Positions 17,351-26,684 are shown, counted from the stretch's first letter. The stretch: 64,000 nt of DNA from Bowmanella dokdonensis (GCF_017254865.1 NZ_JAFKCV010000002.1:1-64000), one strand, 5' to 3'. The notes: generated by a model not told the origin, from the letters alone. Numbers and translations are program-made.

Positions 17351-18874
17351 ATGAAAGAGATTTCCATCCGGTTTTCCGACTATCAGCAAGCGGTAAGCAT
17401 GTCCGTAGAACAGGCCGAACTCCGGCTACGTCGGCTGGTCGGCCATGTCCCGTCCAACCAAAGTATCCTGGCAGCAACACAGATCCTAGACCAGGCTCCC
17501 GAGACGCTGGCGGTGCGCTTAATATTGTGCAAATTGTATTATCAGGACGGCAATTTTCAGGCGCTGGAAGAGATAAGCGGGCAGGGGCTTTACCATCACC
17601 CTCTCGATGAAGGACTGTTGCAGGCCCATACCCTGGCGCTTCGTTATCGCCACGCCCATGGACAGGCGTGCGAGATCCTGGCTGGGGCGTTGGAAGAAGC
17701 ACCCGGCGCCGTTGCCCTGCGCCATCAACTGGGCCTGCTTAAAAAAGAGCAAGGGAGGCTGATGGAGGCGCGGGAAATTTTCGACGACTGTATCAAAAAA
17801 CACAGGAACTTTACTGAAGCGTACTGGAGCCGGGCCGATATCAGCGCGGATATCCCCGTGGCAGAGTTGCGCGAGATGGAACAGCTGACTGAGCTTGAAC
17901 ACAACGCCCTTGGCAGAGCACAACTTTGCTATGCGCTGGGCCGCGGCTGGGAATGGTACGGAGAAACAAAGCAGAGCTTTCACTGGTACAGCCAGGGGGC
18001 GGCGGCTCGCAGGACGCTTTTCAGGCATGAGGCCGGGCAGGAACTCAGGCGGTTGCAACAGCTTAGCGTCAAACTCTCCGCGCAACATTTTGATACCGGC
18101 TGCCCAACCAAGCCTGACTGGGCAGCCCGACTCCCGGTTCCTGTCTTTATCTGCGGTTTTCCCCGCTCAGGAACCTCCATGCTAGAAAGATTGCTGGCCG
18201 GTCACAGCCAGATTACGCCGCTGGGAGAAACCCTGGAGTTGGCCCGCGCCAGTCAGTCAGTTCTCAAAGAGGCTGGCATCAGCAAGGAATATCCTGACTG
18301 GCTGCCCTTGCTCAATGAGCAGCAATGGCAACATATAGGGGAGCATTACCTGCAGCGGATTACCTCCAGGTGCAGCAGCGGATTATGTATCGATAAGATG
18401 CCGGCTAATTACAAGGCCATTGCTCTGATTAAAAAAGCCCTGCCCCATGCCAGGATCCTGCATACGGTAAGGGAGCCAATTGCCACTATCTGGGGATGTT
18501 TCAAGCAGCTGTTTGCCGATGGTCAGGCCTTTACCTATGATCTGGACGAACTGACAGATACGTACCTGGCTTATCAGCACTTGATGCGGTTCTGGCATCA
18601 ACATCTGCCGGGTCAGATCCTGGATGTTTCCCTGGCTGAGCTGACCCAGTCAACCGAACAGCAACTACGCAAAGTGTTGGATCACCTGAGCCTGCCTTTT
18701 GAGCAGACCTGTGTGGATTTGAAGGGGAACAGGGCAGTGGTGGCCACCCAGAGTGCCGCTCAATTGCAAGAGGGAATAGAGGAGCGTTACATTCAAGGCT
18801 GGCGCGCTTTTGAACCCTACCTGCACGGGGTCAGTCAACGCTTGTCAGACTGGCAGGGTGCCGATAGCCTTTAA
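17351..18874 (+). CDS. TPR-containing sulfotransferase-family protein
   Basis: 507 residues: N-terminal helical TPR-like repeats (about 40-240) and a C-terminal sulfotransferase domain beginning at VFICGFPRSGTSMLERLL (about 265-282). That loop is the 5'-phosphosulfate-binding motif of PAPS-dependent sulfotransferases. Further support comes from LCIDKMPANYKAIALI and ARILHTVREPIATIWG, the usual 3'-phosphate-binding part. Such fusions recur beside TonB receptors, SapC and halogenase-like genes in polysaccharide-use loci, but their substrate is not known. The ATG at 17351 has only a weak ribosome site; an in-frame ATG at 17399 is an alternative. The 3' end overlaps the first halogenase gene convergently by 30 bases. 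Confidence 0.8.
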   Translation: MKEISIRFSDYQQAVSMSVEQAELRLRRLVGHVPSNQSILAATQILDQAPETLAVRLILCKLYYQDGNFQALEEISGQGLYHHPLDEGLLQAHTLALRYRHAHGQACEILAGALEEAPGAVALRHQLGLLKKEQGRLMEAREIFDDCIKKHRNFTEAYWSRADISADIPVAELREMEQLTELEHNALGRAQLCYALGRGWEWYGETKQSFHWYSQGAAARRTLFRHEAGQELRRLQQLSVKLSAQHFDTGCPTKPDWAARLPVPVFICGFPRSGTSMLERLLAGHSQITPLGETLELARASQSVLKEAGISKEYPDWLPLLNEQQWQHIGEHYLQRITSRCSSGLCIDKMPANYKAIALIKKALPHARILHTVREPIATIWGCFKQLFADGQAFTYDLDELTDTYLAYQHLMRFWHQHLPGQILDVSLAELTQSTEQQLRKVLDHLSLPFEQTCVDLKGNRAVVATQSAAQLQEGIEERYIQGWRAFEPYLHGVSQRLSDWQGADSL

Positions 18875-20362
18875 ATAAGCCGCATGGGGCAGGGCCTGCT
18901 GACGGGCCATCTCAACCTTTTGTTTACCGCGGGCAAAAACCTGCTCAATCTGCTCAGGGTCGGGCCTTAGGGCCAAATCAGGATAATGCTGCATCCCATA
19001 GAGCACATAGCGGTAGTTCTCATCGGTAAAGGTGGTGGCATAGCTGCCGGCCAGATCCAGGTATTCGCAGACCTTGTGCTTCCAAACGGCCAGCTTTTGC
19101 TTAAGTGCCGGGCAATGTTCCACGCTGGCTTTGGCCTGACGCCAGAAGTCGGTATCGTCTCGATCGGTAAGGCAATAATGCAGCACAATAAACTGCTTTA
19201 AGTCCTCATAGACGCCGATCATCAGCTCGTTATAGGAATCCCGCACGGGCTGACTGATCTCGCTGGATGACAGATGGGTGGCCAGAAGCCTGGCGCCGAT
19301 ATTGATCACATGCAGACCGGTGGACTCCAGCGGCTCGATAAAGCCGCCGGCCAGGCCCATGGCGATACAGTTACCCACCCAGAATTGCTTTCGCCGTCCA
19401 ACCTTCATATCCAGGTGCACCGCTTTGAGCACAGCGCCCCCGGTGCCGATAAAATCCCGTAGTTCCGCTTCAGCCTGCTCAGGAGACAACCGGTTACCGT
19501 CATACACATAGCCGGTGCCCTGACGGTTGGTCAGATCAATCTGCCAGGCCCAGCCGTTTGTCAGCGCCGTGGCCTGGGTATAGGGCCTGGGCTCGATACT
19601 GTCAGCATAGGCTTTTTGAATGGCCACCGCTTTGTTGCAGGGCAGGGCGTCAGCAAAAGACTGCCAGTTATTCTGCTGTAAGGCTTCCATCAACAGACCT
19701 CGAAAGCCGGTACAATCCACAAAGATATCGCCGTCTATCCTGCCCTTATCGGTCACTACCGCCTGTATGTGATCCCCCTGCGTTTCAACCTCACTGACGG
19801 TGGCTTCAATATGCTCAACGCCGCTTTGCACTGCTTTTCTGCGCAGGAAGCGGGCCATCAGGGTGGCATCCAGGTGATAGCCATAGGGAACTACACCGTC
19901 ATAAGCCCGAGAGTTTTTGCCTTTGGCGCAAAGCCCGTCACGAATCAGATGCACGCTGGTACACACCGCCTCGTCATAGCTTCCTGGCGTACCGCTGGCA
20001 AACCAACTGGAGGAAATATCCAGTTGCGAGCCGGAAAGATTCGCCTCGAAGGGATGAAAGTATTCATGGGTCCGACCATTAACCGGCTTCATCCAGTTAC
20101 GAAACAGGATCCCCGATTTGAGGGTGCCGTTGGCTTCCTGCATCAGTTCCCGTTCATCCAGTCCCATGGCGGCGAAGAAAAAGCGGATGCTGTGCACGGT
20201 GGCTTCACCCACACCGATAATGCCGATGTCCGGGCTTTCCACCACCCGGATATGCAGTGCGCCGGGCTTTGCATTGAAATAGCGATTCAGGTAAATGGCG
20301 GTCATCCAGCCGGCGGCACCGCCGCCGACAATGGTTAAGGTACGCTGTGGTGCTGTGTTCAT
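18845..20362 (-). CDS. flavin-dependent 'tryptophan halogenase' family protein, copy 1
   Basis: 505 residues with an N-terminal dinucleotide-binding fold (IVGGGAAGW, about 11-19), IIGVGEATV, a Lys at 82 (TLKSGILF) in the place of the halogenase catalytic Lys, and FIEPLESTGLHVI, the region of the catalytic Glu. The family-defining WxWxIP reads WAWQID (271-276), so the final Pro is absent. The fold is that of FADH2-dependent halogenases, but members in carbohydrate loci have no proven tryptophan substrate. It overlaps the second copy as ATGA (20359-20362), implying coupled translation and perhaps partnership. Confidence 0.85.
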   Translation of the reverse strand: MNTAPQRTLTIVGGGAAGWMTAIYLNRYFNAKPGALHIRVVESPDIGIIGVGEATVHSIRFFFAAMGLDERELMQEANGTLKSGILFRNWMKPVNGRTHEYFHPFEANLSGSQLDISSSWFASGTPGSYDEAVCTSVHLIRDGLCAKGKNSRAYDGVVPYGYHLDATLMARFLRRKAVQSGVEHIEATVSEVETQGDHIQAVVTDKGRIDGDIFVDCTGFRGLLMEALQQNNWQSFADALPCNKAVAIQKAYADSIEPRPYTQATALTNGWAWQIDLTNRQGTGYVYDGNRLSPEQAEAELRDFIGTGGAVLKAVHLDMKVGRRKQFWVGNCIAMGLAGGFIEPLESTGLHVINIGARLLATHLSSSEISQPVRDSYNELMIGVYEDLKQFIVLHYCLTDRDDTDFWRQAKASVEHCPALKQKLAVWKHKVCEYLDLAGSYATTFTDENYRYVLYGMQHYPDLALRPDPEQIEQVFARGKQKVEMARQQALPHAAYLKAIGTLPV

Positions 20363-21909
20363 ATGCGTTGCAAGCCGTATTGACGAATTCTGTTAATCAG
20401 CTCCCGGTGGGGAAGCATCTGAGCGGCCAGTTGAGCGGCCCTTTTTTGCATGGCCTGCACTTTTTGCTCTGCCGCCATGGCAGGTGCAGCGAAACCTGGT
20501 CTGTCGGCAATCTGGGTAGGGTAGTGCATGCCATAGAGCACGTAGAGGTAATTTTCCAAATTGAAAATACCGGAGACATTGGTGAAGTCATAGTGGCTGG
20601 GCAACTGATACCGCCAGTACTCGAGATTTTCCTGCAGACTCTGTGGAATGCTTTGCTCATGACGATTGTCCAGCCAGAATTCGCTGTCATCGCGGTCCGA
20701 AATGCAGTAATGCAGCTTGATAAAATCCACCACCCTCTCCCAGGCATAACTGACCTGCCGGTTAAAGCGTCCGGCTGTCTGGTCTATCTGCGCCTGATGG
20801 GCCGGAAACTGGTCGGCCAGCATCCTGGACGTTATATCGAACATCAGCAGACCGGTGGCTTCCAGGGGTTCAACGAACCCCTGGGACAGGCCAATAGCAA
20901 CACAGTTCTTGTGCCAGAATTTCTTTCGGTAGCCCACTTGCATTGGGATCCGCCGCATGGCCAGATCATTTGCTAGGGGCCCCAGATAGTCACGCAGGTT
21001 GTGTTCGGCCTGCTCATGGCTGGTATGAGACGATGAATACACATAGCCAACGCCACGTCGTTCAGTCAGCCCAATATCCCAGATCCAGCCTGCGTGTTGT
21101 GCCGTGGCCAGGGTGTGGCAGGCAATTGGCTGGGCAGGTGAAGAGTAGGGGACCTGGACCGCCAGGGCAGTATCTGCAAGCAGAACATGGGACTTGTCCA
21201 CCAGGGGAATATTCATCGTCTGGCTCAGCAACAGGGCATTAAAGCCACTGGCATCCACATACAGATCACCTTGTATCTCACCGGCACAATCCGTGATCAG
21301 GCTGTCAATGCCGCCATCGGTCTTGACCTTAACAGAGGTGACATGGGCGCGAATATGCCTGACACCGAGTTTATTGCTGCCATGCTCCGCCAGCAGCTTA
21401 CCGAACTTGGCCGCATCGATATGGTAAGCATATTGACTGATGCCCGCGTATTCCGGCTGGGTCATGAGCTTAGGGCCCAGGCCGGCATCACAGAAACGGC
21501 CCTGCACAGAAACGGCATCGGCATAATGCATACCGGGCAGTTTGCCCTGTAACCAGGCCGGCGTGGGATCAGAGTCCAGAATGTCGGGGTAATCGAACAG
21601 ATGATGGTAGCTGTGGGCAGCCCCCTGGCGGGGCTTCATCCAGCCGACAAACTTAATGCTTTGTTTAAAGGTGGCGTCGGCTTCACGGAGCAACCGGGTT
21701 TCGCTGATGCCCAGGTGATGCAGACTGCTGCGAATGGCCGGTACGGTGCCTTCGCCCACCCCGATTGTGGGAATGTCGGGAGACTCAATCAGACTGACCT
21801 GCACCGTATCCGGCAAATGGCTTTGCAGGCGTCTGGCCAGATGGTTGGCGGCCAGCCAGCCGGCTGTTCCGCCGCCTAGTACCACCACATGGCGGATCTC
21901 CCCCGTCAT
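20359..21909 (-). CDS. flavin-dependent 'tryptophan halogenase' family protein, copy 2
   Basis: 516 residues, a paralogue of the downstream gene with the same order of motifs: VVLGGGTAGW, TIGVGEGTVPAI, ATFKQSIKFVGWM (catalytic-Lys position), WIWDIGLTERRGVGYVY in place of WxWxIP, and FVEPLEATGLLMFDI. The Pro of the halogenase motif is replaced by Gly. It follows the SapC-like gene by 9 bases and overlaps copy 1 by 4 bases. The pair with SapC and a TonB receptor is a recurring association in Alteromonadales, Xanthomonadales and Caulobacterales. Substrate and reaction are unproven. Confidence 0.85.
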   Translation of the reverse strand: MTGEIRHVVVLGGGTAGWLAANHLARRLQSHLPDTVQVSLIESPDIPTIGVGEGTVPAIRSSLHHLGISETRLLREADATFKQSIKFVGWMKPRQGAAHSYHHLFDYPDILDSDPTPAWLQGKLPGMHYADAVSVQGRFCDAGLGPKLMTQPEYAGISQYAYHIDAAKFGKLLAEHGSNKLGVRHIRAHVTSVKVKTDGGIDSLITDCAGEIQGDLYVDASGFNALLLSQTMNIPLVDKSHVLLADTALAVQVPYSSPAQPIACHTLATAQHAGWIWDIGLTERRGVGYVYSSSHTSHEQAEHNLRDYLGPLANDLAMRRIPMQVGYRKKFWHKNCVAIGLSQGFVEPLEATGLLMFDITSRMLADQFPAHQAQIDQTAGRFNRQVSYAWERVVDFIKLHYCISDRDDSEFWLDNRHEQSIPQSLQENLEYWRYQLPSHYDFTNVSGIFNLENYLYVLYGMHYPTQIADRPGFAAPAMAAEQKVQAMQKRAAQLAAQMLPHRELINRIRQYGLQRI

Positions 21910-21918
21910 GGCTATCCC

Positions 21919-22641
21919 TTACTTGTTGTCACCGTTGACTTCAATATATTTACGGGTCAGACGGTGAATTTGCTGCATGGAGAACAGTTGCGCATAAATT
22001 GCCGACAGCAGGCCGCGGCTGCGGAAGACCTCAAGGTCTTCCAGAGACAGGCTGTTGACTTTTTGTTCGTCGATCACATAGATACCGTTAAGGACAAACT
22101 CCTCACCGTTTTTCATGCTGATTTTCATATCTCTGGACACCAGCAAATCCTTCTCCAGCAGCATCTGCATAAACTTCAGCGTCATTTGCGTGTCGCTGAT
22201 ATAGCGCACCACCGACTCGCCCCTGGCCTTGAGAAACTCCGTTTGTTCCCCTTGCTCATCAAACAGCGCTTCCCCTTCATGGGCATTGACCAGCTCGTGG
22301 GATTCATCAATGCAGATCATCAGTTCTTCAGAACCCTCCTCTTTTGGCGTCACGGAAAAAGGAGCATTACGCAGGGCTTGGGGAATATAGCCGGCAGGGA
22401 AACTGTCGCCCTGGCAATAAAGGTTCTGGCCGCGTTTGAGGCCCATCATGGCCACACAATGGAACTGGCCGGTGTTTTCGCTTTTAACGAAGATGATCGG
22501 AAACTCGGCGGCCACGCCGACAAACTCCCTCAACAAGACAGGGATCAGGTGATCTTCGGCAAAGCTTTTGAACAGGGCCTTATTCTGGACTTTCAGGTGA
22601 CTATGAACCTGGTTATTCAGTGGCACGATATGGGTGGACAT
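21919..22641 (-). CDS. SapC-family protein
   Basis: 240 residues, cytoplasmic in appearance with no signal peptide. The sequence (LNNQVHSHLKVQNKALFKSFAEDHLIPVLLREFVGVAAEFPIIFVK split over its first 50 residues, then FHCVAMMGLKRGQNLY, IPQALRNAPFSV and CIDESHELVN) matches the SapC family, named after a Campylobacter S-layer locus protein but widely found with TonB receptors and halogenase-like proteins. Its biochemical role is unknown. A strong terminator (22721-22758) separates it from the TonB receptor upstream, so its expression is likely by partial read-through or from a promoter in the 79-base gap. Confidence 0.85.
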   Translation of the reverse strand: MSTHIVPLNNQVHSHLKVQNKALFKSFAEDHLIPVLLREFVGVAAEFPIIFVKSENTGQFHCVAMMGLKRGQNLYCQGDSFPAGYIPQALRNAPFSVTPKEEGSEELMICIDESHELVNAHEGEALFDEQGEQTEFLKARGESVVRYISDTQMTLKFMQMLLEKDLLVSRDMKISMKNGEEFVLNGIYVIDEQKVNSLSLEDLEVFRSRGLLSAIYAQLFSMQQIHRLTRKYIEVNGDNK

Positions 22642-22720
22642 AATGACTCCAAATACTTGTAACTACCCACTGGGTTAATCCACCGGGTATAGTGAAAGTG
22701 CCCGATTGAAGCAGCTTTCC

Positions 22721-22758
22721 AGGGATAAAAAAAGGGGCAAGGCCCCTTTTTTATCCCT
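22721..22758 (-). terminator. Rho-independent terminator after the TonB-dependent receptor gene
   Basis: An almost perfect inverted repeat, AGGGATAAAAAAAGGGGC / GCCCCTTTTTTTATCCCT (one extra A in one arm), with a 3-base loop. It lies just past the receptor stop codon, with T runs on both strands. It splits the receptor from the SapC-halogenase genes on the same strand. Confidence 0.92.
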
Positions 22759-22773
22759 TGTGCACTTTAAATG

Positions 22774-25371
22774 TCAGAAACGCACGCTGACCCCGGCTGT
22801 GATGCGACGGGCTTGTTCGTATTCAAATACGGGGAAGCCGCGGGCAAAGCCGTTGTAGAAGCTGGGGAAGTTATTGTTACCAAACTGCTTGGAGCCTTCT
22901 TCGGTAATGTTATTCACATCCAGTTTGAGATCCACATTGTCGGTCAGATGATAGACGGCGCCGAGATCCAGGGTCCCGTAATCATCATGCAGACGATTTC
23001 CGTAGGAGCCCACCTCACGCAGCATGTACTGATCGCGCCAGTTGTAGGCCAGACGAATCTGGAACTGGTCGTTTTCGTAGTAACCCGTGATGTTGTAAGA
23101 GTGCCGTGAACTGTCGCTCAGTACACCGTTACCATCTGCAGGGAAGGTATCTTCATCCGTGTCAGTTTCGGTATAGGTGTAGTTAACGATACTGCCGAAG
23201 CCATTGCCGTAATCCTGTTGGTACTGCAATTCCAGACCTTCGATGGTGGCATCCTTACCATTGGCCTTTTCCTGCACTGTCCAGCCAAACTCTGCTTCAT
23301 AGTCAGGCAGCTCGAAGGGGATCTCCCCAGCGCTGGCGCTGTACTCGGTGAAGGACACGAAGTTCTTCACATCTTTCTTGAAGATGGCCGCCGACAACAG
23401 AGAGCTCTCGTTGAAGTACCATTCCAAGCCCACATCAAATTGGTTGGACACAAAGGGTTCCAGCCCCACATTACCCTTGATCCAGAACTGGTTGTTTGGC
23501 AGGTCGTCATTGGTGCCGCGGATATCCGGATTCACGTACATATCGATGTACTGGGGGCGGGCCATCACGCGGGCTGCCGCGAAACGCAATACCAGATCGT
23601 CCGTCAGGTTCATGGCCAGGTTGAAACTGGGCAGGAATTCGGAGTAGTCGGCCTCTTCGGTCTGGCGCTGTCCGTCCACGTAGAATACCGAGGTGGCATC
23701 GGTGGAGGCGTAGCGCAAGCCGAAGTTACCACGGATATTATCGCCTTTGTACTTGGCCATGACATACGCAGCCAGGTTGTCTTCCTGTATTTCCGAATGG
23801 GCGCCCAGATCCTCATTTTCCCCGACTATGCTGGCTTTGGCCCAGTCTTTGAGGGCATCAGCGTCGAACTTGATGATCTGGTAATCACCGGCGCCCACAT
23901 CCATCAGCCCCTGGTCCAGGCCGCTGGTGGAGATGGTGGGATTGAAACCATCTTCCTGTACATACTCAAAACGCAGACTGGTACTCTCATGCTCTGTGTA
24001 CTTAACGCCACTCTTGATGGCATAGATGGGGCCCAGATCCACATCAAACTCGATATCGCCCTGATAATAGGTTTCATCGTCTGTCTTGGGTGTGCGGTTG
24101 AAATTGGGACCGGTGCCCATGGTCAAGGATCCCGGATCATAGGTTGAGTAGGTGGCATTGTTTTCGCCAATACCATCAAAGCTCCAGCTCTGATAACCGT
24201 TGGTAAAATCGTAGGTGCCATTATTGATAGGCGTTCCACCGGTGCCATCTTCCAGCACCATTTCGAAGTCGGTGCCACCTGATGAGGTGGTCTTACCGGC
24301 CTGCAAACTGAGTTTGTAGTTTTCACCCTGATAATTCAGGCGCACATCGAACACATCGGAGTTCATGGTCGCTTCACGGGGACGCGCCTGATAATAGGCC
24401 ACATTCAGCGGGCCTTTGACCGGCGTAACATTTTCACCCTCGCCGATGAATTCCTCCGTCACGCCACCACCCCAGGTGGTATCAGCCTGGGTCAGCCACA
24501 ACGCGTAGTTCACGTTGTCGGCTTCCATTTTCATGTCCATATAATTGACAATGACTTCCAGATTATCTGTTGGAGCATACTGCAGGGTCGCCGTGATAGC
24601 GGAACGTTCACGCTCCTGGGTAAAGCCTACGGGGCCGGCACCCCATTGCCAGAAGGCTTCGTTACCCTGACGCTGAAGATGGCGTTTTTGCATGACACCA
24701 CTGACCAGCAGGCCGAGGTTTTCGTCTTCATTTTTCCAACTCGCCAGGCCGGAGAATTGCGGGTCGGTTTCTTCTGAATCGCTCTGGTACTGGCCTTCAA
24801 CGGAGCCGTACAGGGTCAGGGGATCCAAATCCAGCGGCTTGCGGGTGTTGACGATGACCGTACCACCGATGCCGCCTTCTGCCAGATCGGCCTGGGAGCT
24901 TTTGTAGACTTCCAGATCACCAACCAGCTCCGAAGGGAGCAGTTCATAGTTGAAGCTGCGCTTTGCTGGCTCCAGCACGAACCAGCCGGTGGACGCGACG
25001 TTCTGACCATTGAGAGTGGTCAGTGTTAAGTCTGCACCGGTACCACGAATCGAGACTGCCGCTCCTTCACCGAATTGGCGTTGGATGGTTACGCCGGGGA
25101 TCCGCTGCAGTGATTCTGCCACGTTCTTATCCGGGAACTTGCCGATGTCTTCTGCCGTAATGGCGTCAACAATGGCGTTTGAGAAGCGTTTTTCGTTAAG
25201 GTTGGCCGCCGCACTGGCACGAATGCCGCGTACCTGAATAACCTCTACATCCTGATTCTCTGCGCCAGTCTGGGTGTCCTGAGCCATGACTGATTGGCTG
25301 CTGATGGTTGCACCGACCATCATCGCCAGGCTCAGGCCCTGCGTGATTTTGTTTAGCTTGGTTGATGTCAT
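22774..25371 (-). CDS. TonB-dependent outer-membrane receptor for chitooligosaccharides/GlcNAc (inferred)
   Basis: 865 residues: signal peptide (to about residue 30, ...SVMAQ), a TonB-box-like stretch (DVEVIQVRGIRAS), a plug domain with the carbohydrate-class signature (EDIGKFPDKNVAESLQRIPGVTI followed by VSIRGTGADLTLTTLNG), and a beta-barrel ending in ...TAGVSVRF with the C-terminal aromatic. This is the receptor class linked to oligosaccharide uptake in Alteromonadales and Caulobacter. NagR-type palindromes lie 29 and 83 bases upstream, and the surrounding genes degrade GlcNAc, so chitooligosaccharide uptake is the inferred job. A terminator follows the gene. Confidence 0.9.
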   Translation of the reverse strand: MTSTKLNKITQGLSLAMMVGATISSQSVMAQDTQTGAENQDVEVIQVRGIRASAAANLNEKRFSNAIVDAITAEDIGKFPDKNVAESLQRIPGVTIQRQFGEGAAVSIRGTGADLTLTTLNGQNVASTGWFVLEPAKRSFNYELLPSELVGDLEVYKSSQADLAEGGIGGTVIVNTRKPLDLDPLTLYGSVEGQYQSDSEETDPQFSGLASWKNEDENLGLLVSGVMQKRHLQRQGNEAFWQWGAGPVGFTQERERSAITATLQYAPTDNLEVIVNYMDMKMEADNVNYALWLTQADTTWGGGVTEEFIGEGENVTPVKGPLNVAYYQARPREATMNSDVFDVRLNYQGENYKLSLQAGKTTSSGGTDFEMVLEDGTGGTPINNGTYDFTNGYQSWSFDGIGENNATYSTYDPGSLTMGTGPNFNRTPKTDDETYYQGDIEFDVDLGPIYAIKSGVKYTEHESTSLRFEYVQEDGFNPTISTSGLDQGLMDVGAGDYQIIKFDADALKDWAKASIVGENEDLGAHSEIQEDNLAAYVMAKYKGDNIRGNFGLRYASTDATSVFYVDGQRQTEEADYSEFLPSFNLAMNLTDDLVLRFAAARVMARPQYIDMYVNPDIRGTNDDLPNNQFWIKGNVGLEPFVSNQFDVGLEWYFNESSLLSAAIFKKDVKNFVSFTEYSASAGEIPFELPDYEAEFGWTVQEKANGKDATIEGLELQYQQDYGNGFGSIVNYTYTETDTDEDTFPADGNGVLSDSSRHSYNITGYYENDQFQIRLAYNWRDQYMLREVGSYGNRLHDDYGTLDLGAVYHLTDNVDLKLDVNNITEEGSKQFGNNNFPSFYNGFARGFPVFEYEQARRITAGVSVRF

Positions 25372-25399
25372 GATGCCCTCTCATGATGCTTATTGTGTG

Positions 25400-25417
25400 G
25401 ATGACAACGCTGTCATT
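25400..25417. promoter_or_regulatory. NagR-type operator, proximal to the TonB receptor gene
   Basis: GATGACAACGCTGTCATT, the core TGACA-N4-TGTCA shared with the nagK and hexosaminidase sites (here as the complementary orientation, ACGC in the centre). It lies 29 bases before the receptor start, suited to repression. Confidence 0.85.
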
Positions 25418-25453
25418 TGTTGTTATTTAAAATGACAATCGCCGACATTGGAA

Positions 25454-25471
25454 TATGACAGCGTTGTCATT
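25454..25471. promoter_or_regulatory. NagR-type operator, distal, between receptor and nagR
   Basis: TATGACAGCGTTGTCATT, with the same core as the other sites. It is 54 bases from the proximal one, centre to centre, which is about five helical turns and would permit binding of both by one tetramer or cooperative dimers. A weaker, imperfect copy (AATGACA-N4-CGACATT) lies between them at 25431-25448. Confidence 0.82.
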
Positions 25472-25638
25472 AAGTTCAACTTACATCATAATTTTCAAAG
25501 CCGCAACTGCCCGGTTACAAAAAAATTACATCTGTAGTCCTTCAATCGTTCAGTCAACCACCAGTTATGCAGGTCAGGGCTGGTATTTAGGCGAGCCATC
25601 ATGTTTACTAGCGTTCACAAGGGTTTTAGAGAAACCAA

Positions 25639-26673
25639 ATGAAATCAACCATTAAGGATGTTGCCCACCTGGCAGGCGTGTCCATCAAGACAGTGTCGCG
25701 GGTGATCAACAAGGAAGCCTCGGTGCGGGCCGACACCATTGAAAAGGTCACCCAGGCCATCAAGTCGTTGAATTATGAACCCAATCTGGCTGCCCGAAAC
25801 CTGGCCGGCACCCGTTCCTACACGCTGGGCTATGTGTACGACAACCCAAATGCCTACTACGTGATCGACATGCAAAATGGCATTCTTAGCGAATGTCGAG
25901 AGCGGGGGTATGAACTTATTATCCACCCGTGCAATGCGGCTTCTGCGACCATCTGTGATGAGCTCAAGACCATGGTGACCAAATCACAGTTGGCTGGACT
26001 GGTAATTTCGCCACCTCTGTCTGAGATGCCCGAAGTCTTAAAGACCCTGAGCGAAATGGATATACAGTTTGTGCGCATTATTTCCGGGTCCGGACAAAAG
26101 CCCGAATCCACTCCCTGTATCTTTGTTCATGACCATGAAGCGGCGCACCAGATCACCCGGCATCTGATTGGGCTCGGCCATCAGAGAATAGCTTTTATCA
26201 GCGGCGATAAGGGACACAAATCCACCGATGAGCGCTTGAATGGCTTTAAAGCGGCGATGAAAGAGGCCGGACTGCCAGTGTTGCCTGAGTACCTGTTTGA
26301 AGGACAGTACTCTTTTGAGACCGGGGTCAAGGGGGCCAAACGCTTGCTGGGACTGGACAAGCCCCCCACAGCTATTTTTGCCTGTAACGATGAGATAGCC
26401 GCCGGCGCATTGTTTGCCTCGCGATTGTTGAATGTATCCGTACCCGAACAGCTCTCCATCGCCGGATTCGAGGATAGCCCTTTTTCCCGCCAGACCTGGC
26501 CAAAACTGACCACCGCGGCCCAGCCCACCAATTTGATCGCCAGAAAAGCGGCGGGATTGCTGATTTCCCAGATTATGCTGCAGCGTAGCGGTAAGACCAA
26601 ACCGGACACGGTGCACCAGCATTTCGAACCGGAACTGGTGGTCAGGGAGTCCACTCAACGTACTTCAGCGTAG
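25639..26673 (+). CDS. nagR: LacI-family transcriptional regulator of the GlcNAc locus
   Basis: 344 residues: the LacI helix-turn-helix and hinge (STIKDVAHLAGVSIKTVSRV, then NLAARNLAG), followed by a periplasmic-binding-protein-like sensor domain with FACNDEIAAGALFA and SIAGFEDSPFSRQTWPKLTT. Divergent orientation to the TonB receptor with matching palindromes between them, and the same palindromes before nagK and the hexosaminidase gene, make it the NagR repressor of this regulon; a GlcNAc-derived phosphate is the likely inducer. Next downstream is cobB, whose start overlaps the region just after its stop. Confidence 0.9.
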   Translation: MKSTIKDVAHLAGVSIKTVSRVINKEASVRADTIEKVTQAIKSLNYEPNLAARNLAGTRSYTLGYVYDNPNAYYVIDMQNGILSECRERGYELIIHPCNAASATICDELKTMVTKSQLAGLVISPPLSEMPEVLKTLSEMDIQFVRIISGSGQKPESTPCIFVHDHEAAHQITRHLIGLGHQRIAFISGDKGHKSTDERLNGFKAAMKEAGLPVLPEYLFEGQYSFETGVKGAKRLLGLDKPPTAIFACNDEIAAGALFASRLLNVSVPEQLSIAGFEDSPFSRQTWPKLTTAAQPTNLIARKAAGLLISQIMLQRSGKTKPDTVHQHFEPELVVRESTQRTSA

Positions 26674-26684
26674 AGGTGGGGCGG

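Noticed and set aside
18845-21909. Calling the two halogenase-family genes true tryptophan halogenases
   Set aside because: The WxWxIP motif is altered in both, and the sugar-use context does not fit tryptophan as the substrate; only the family name is kept.
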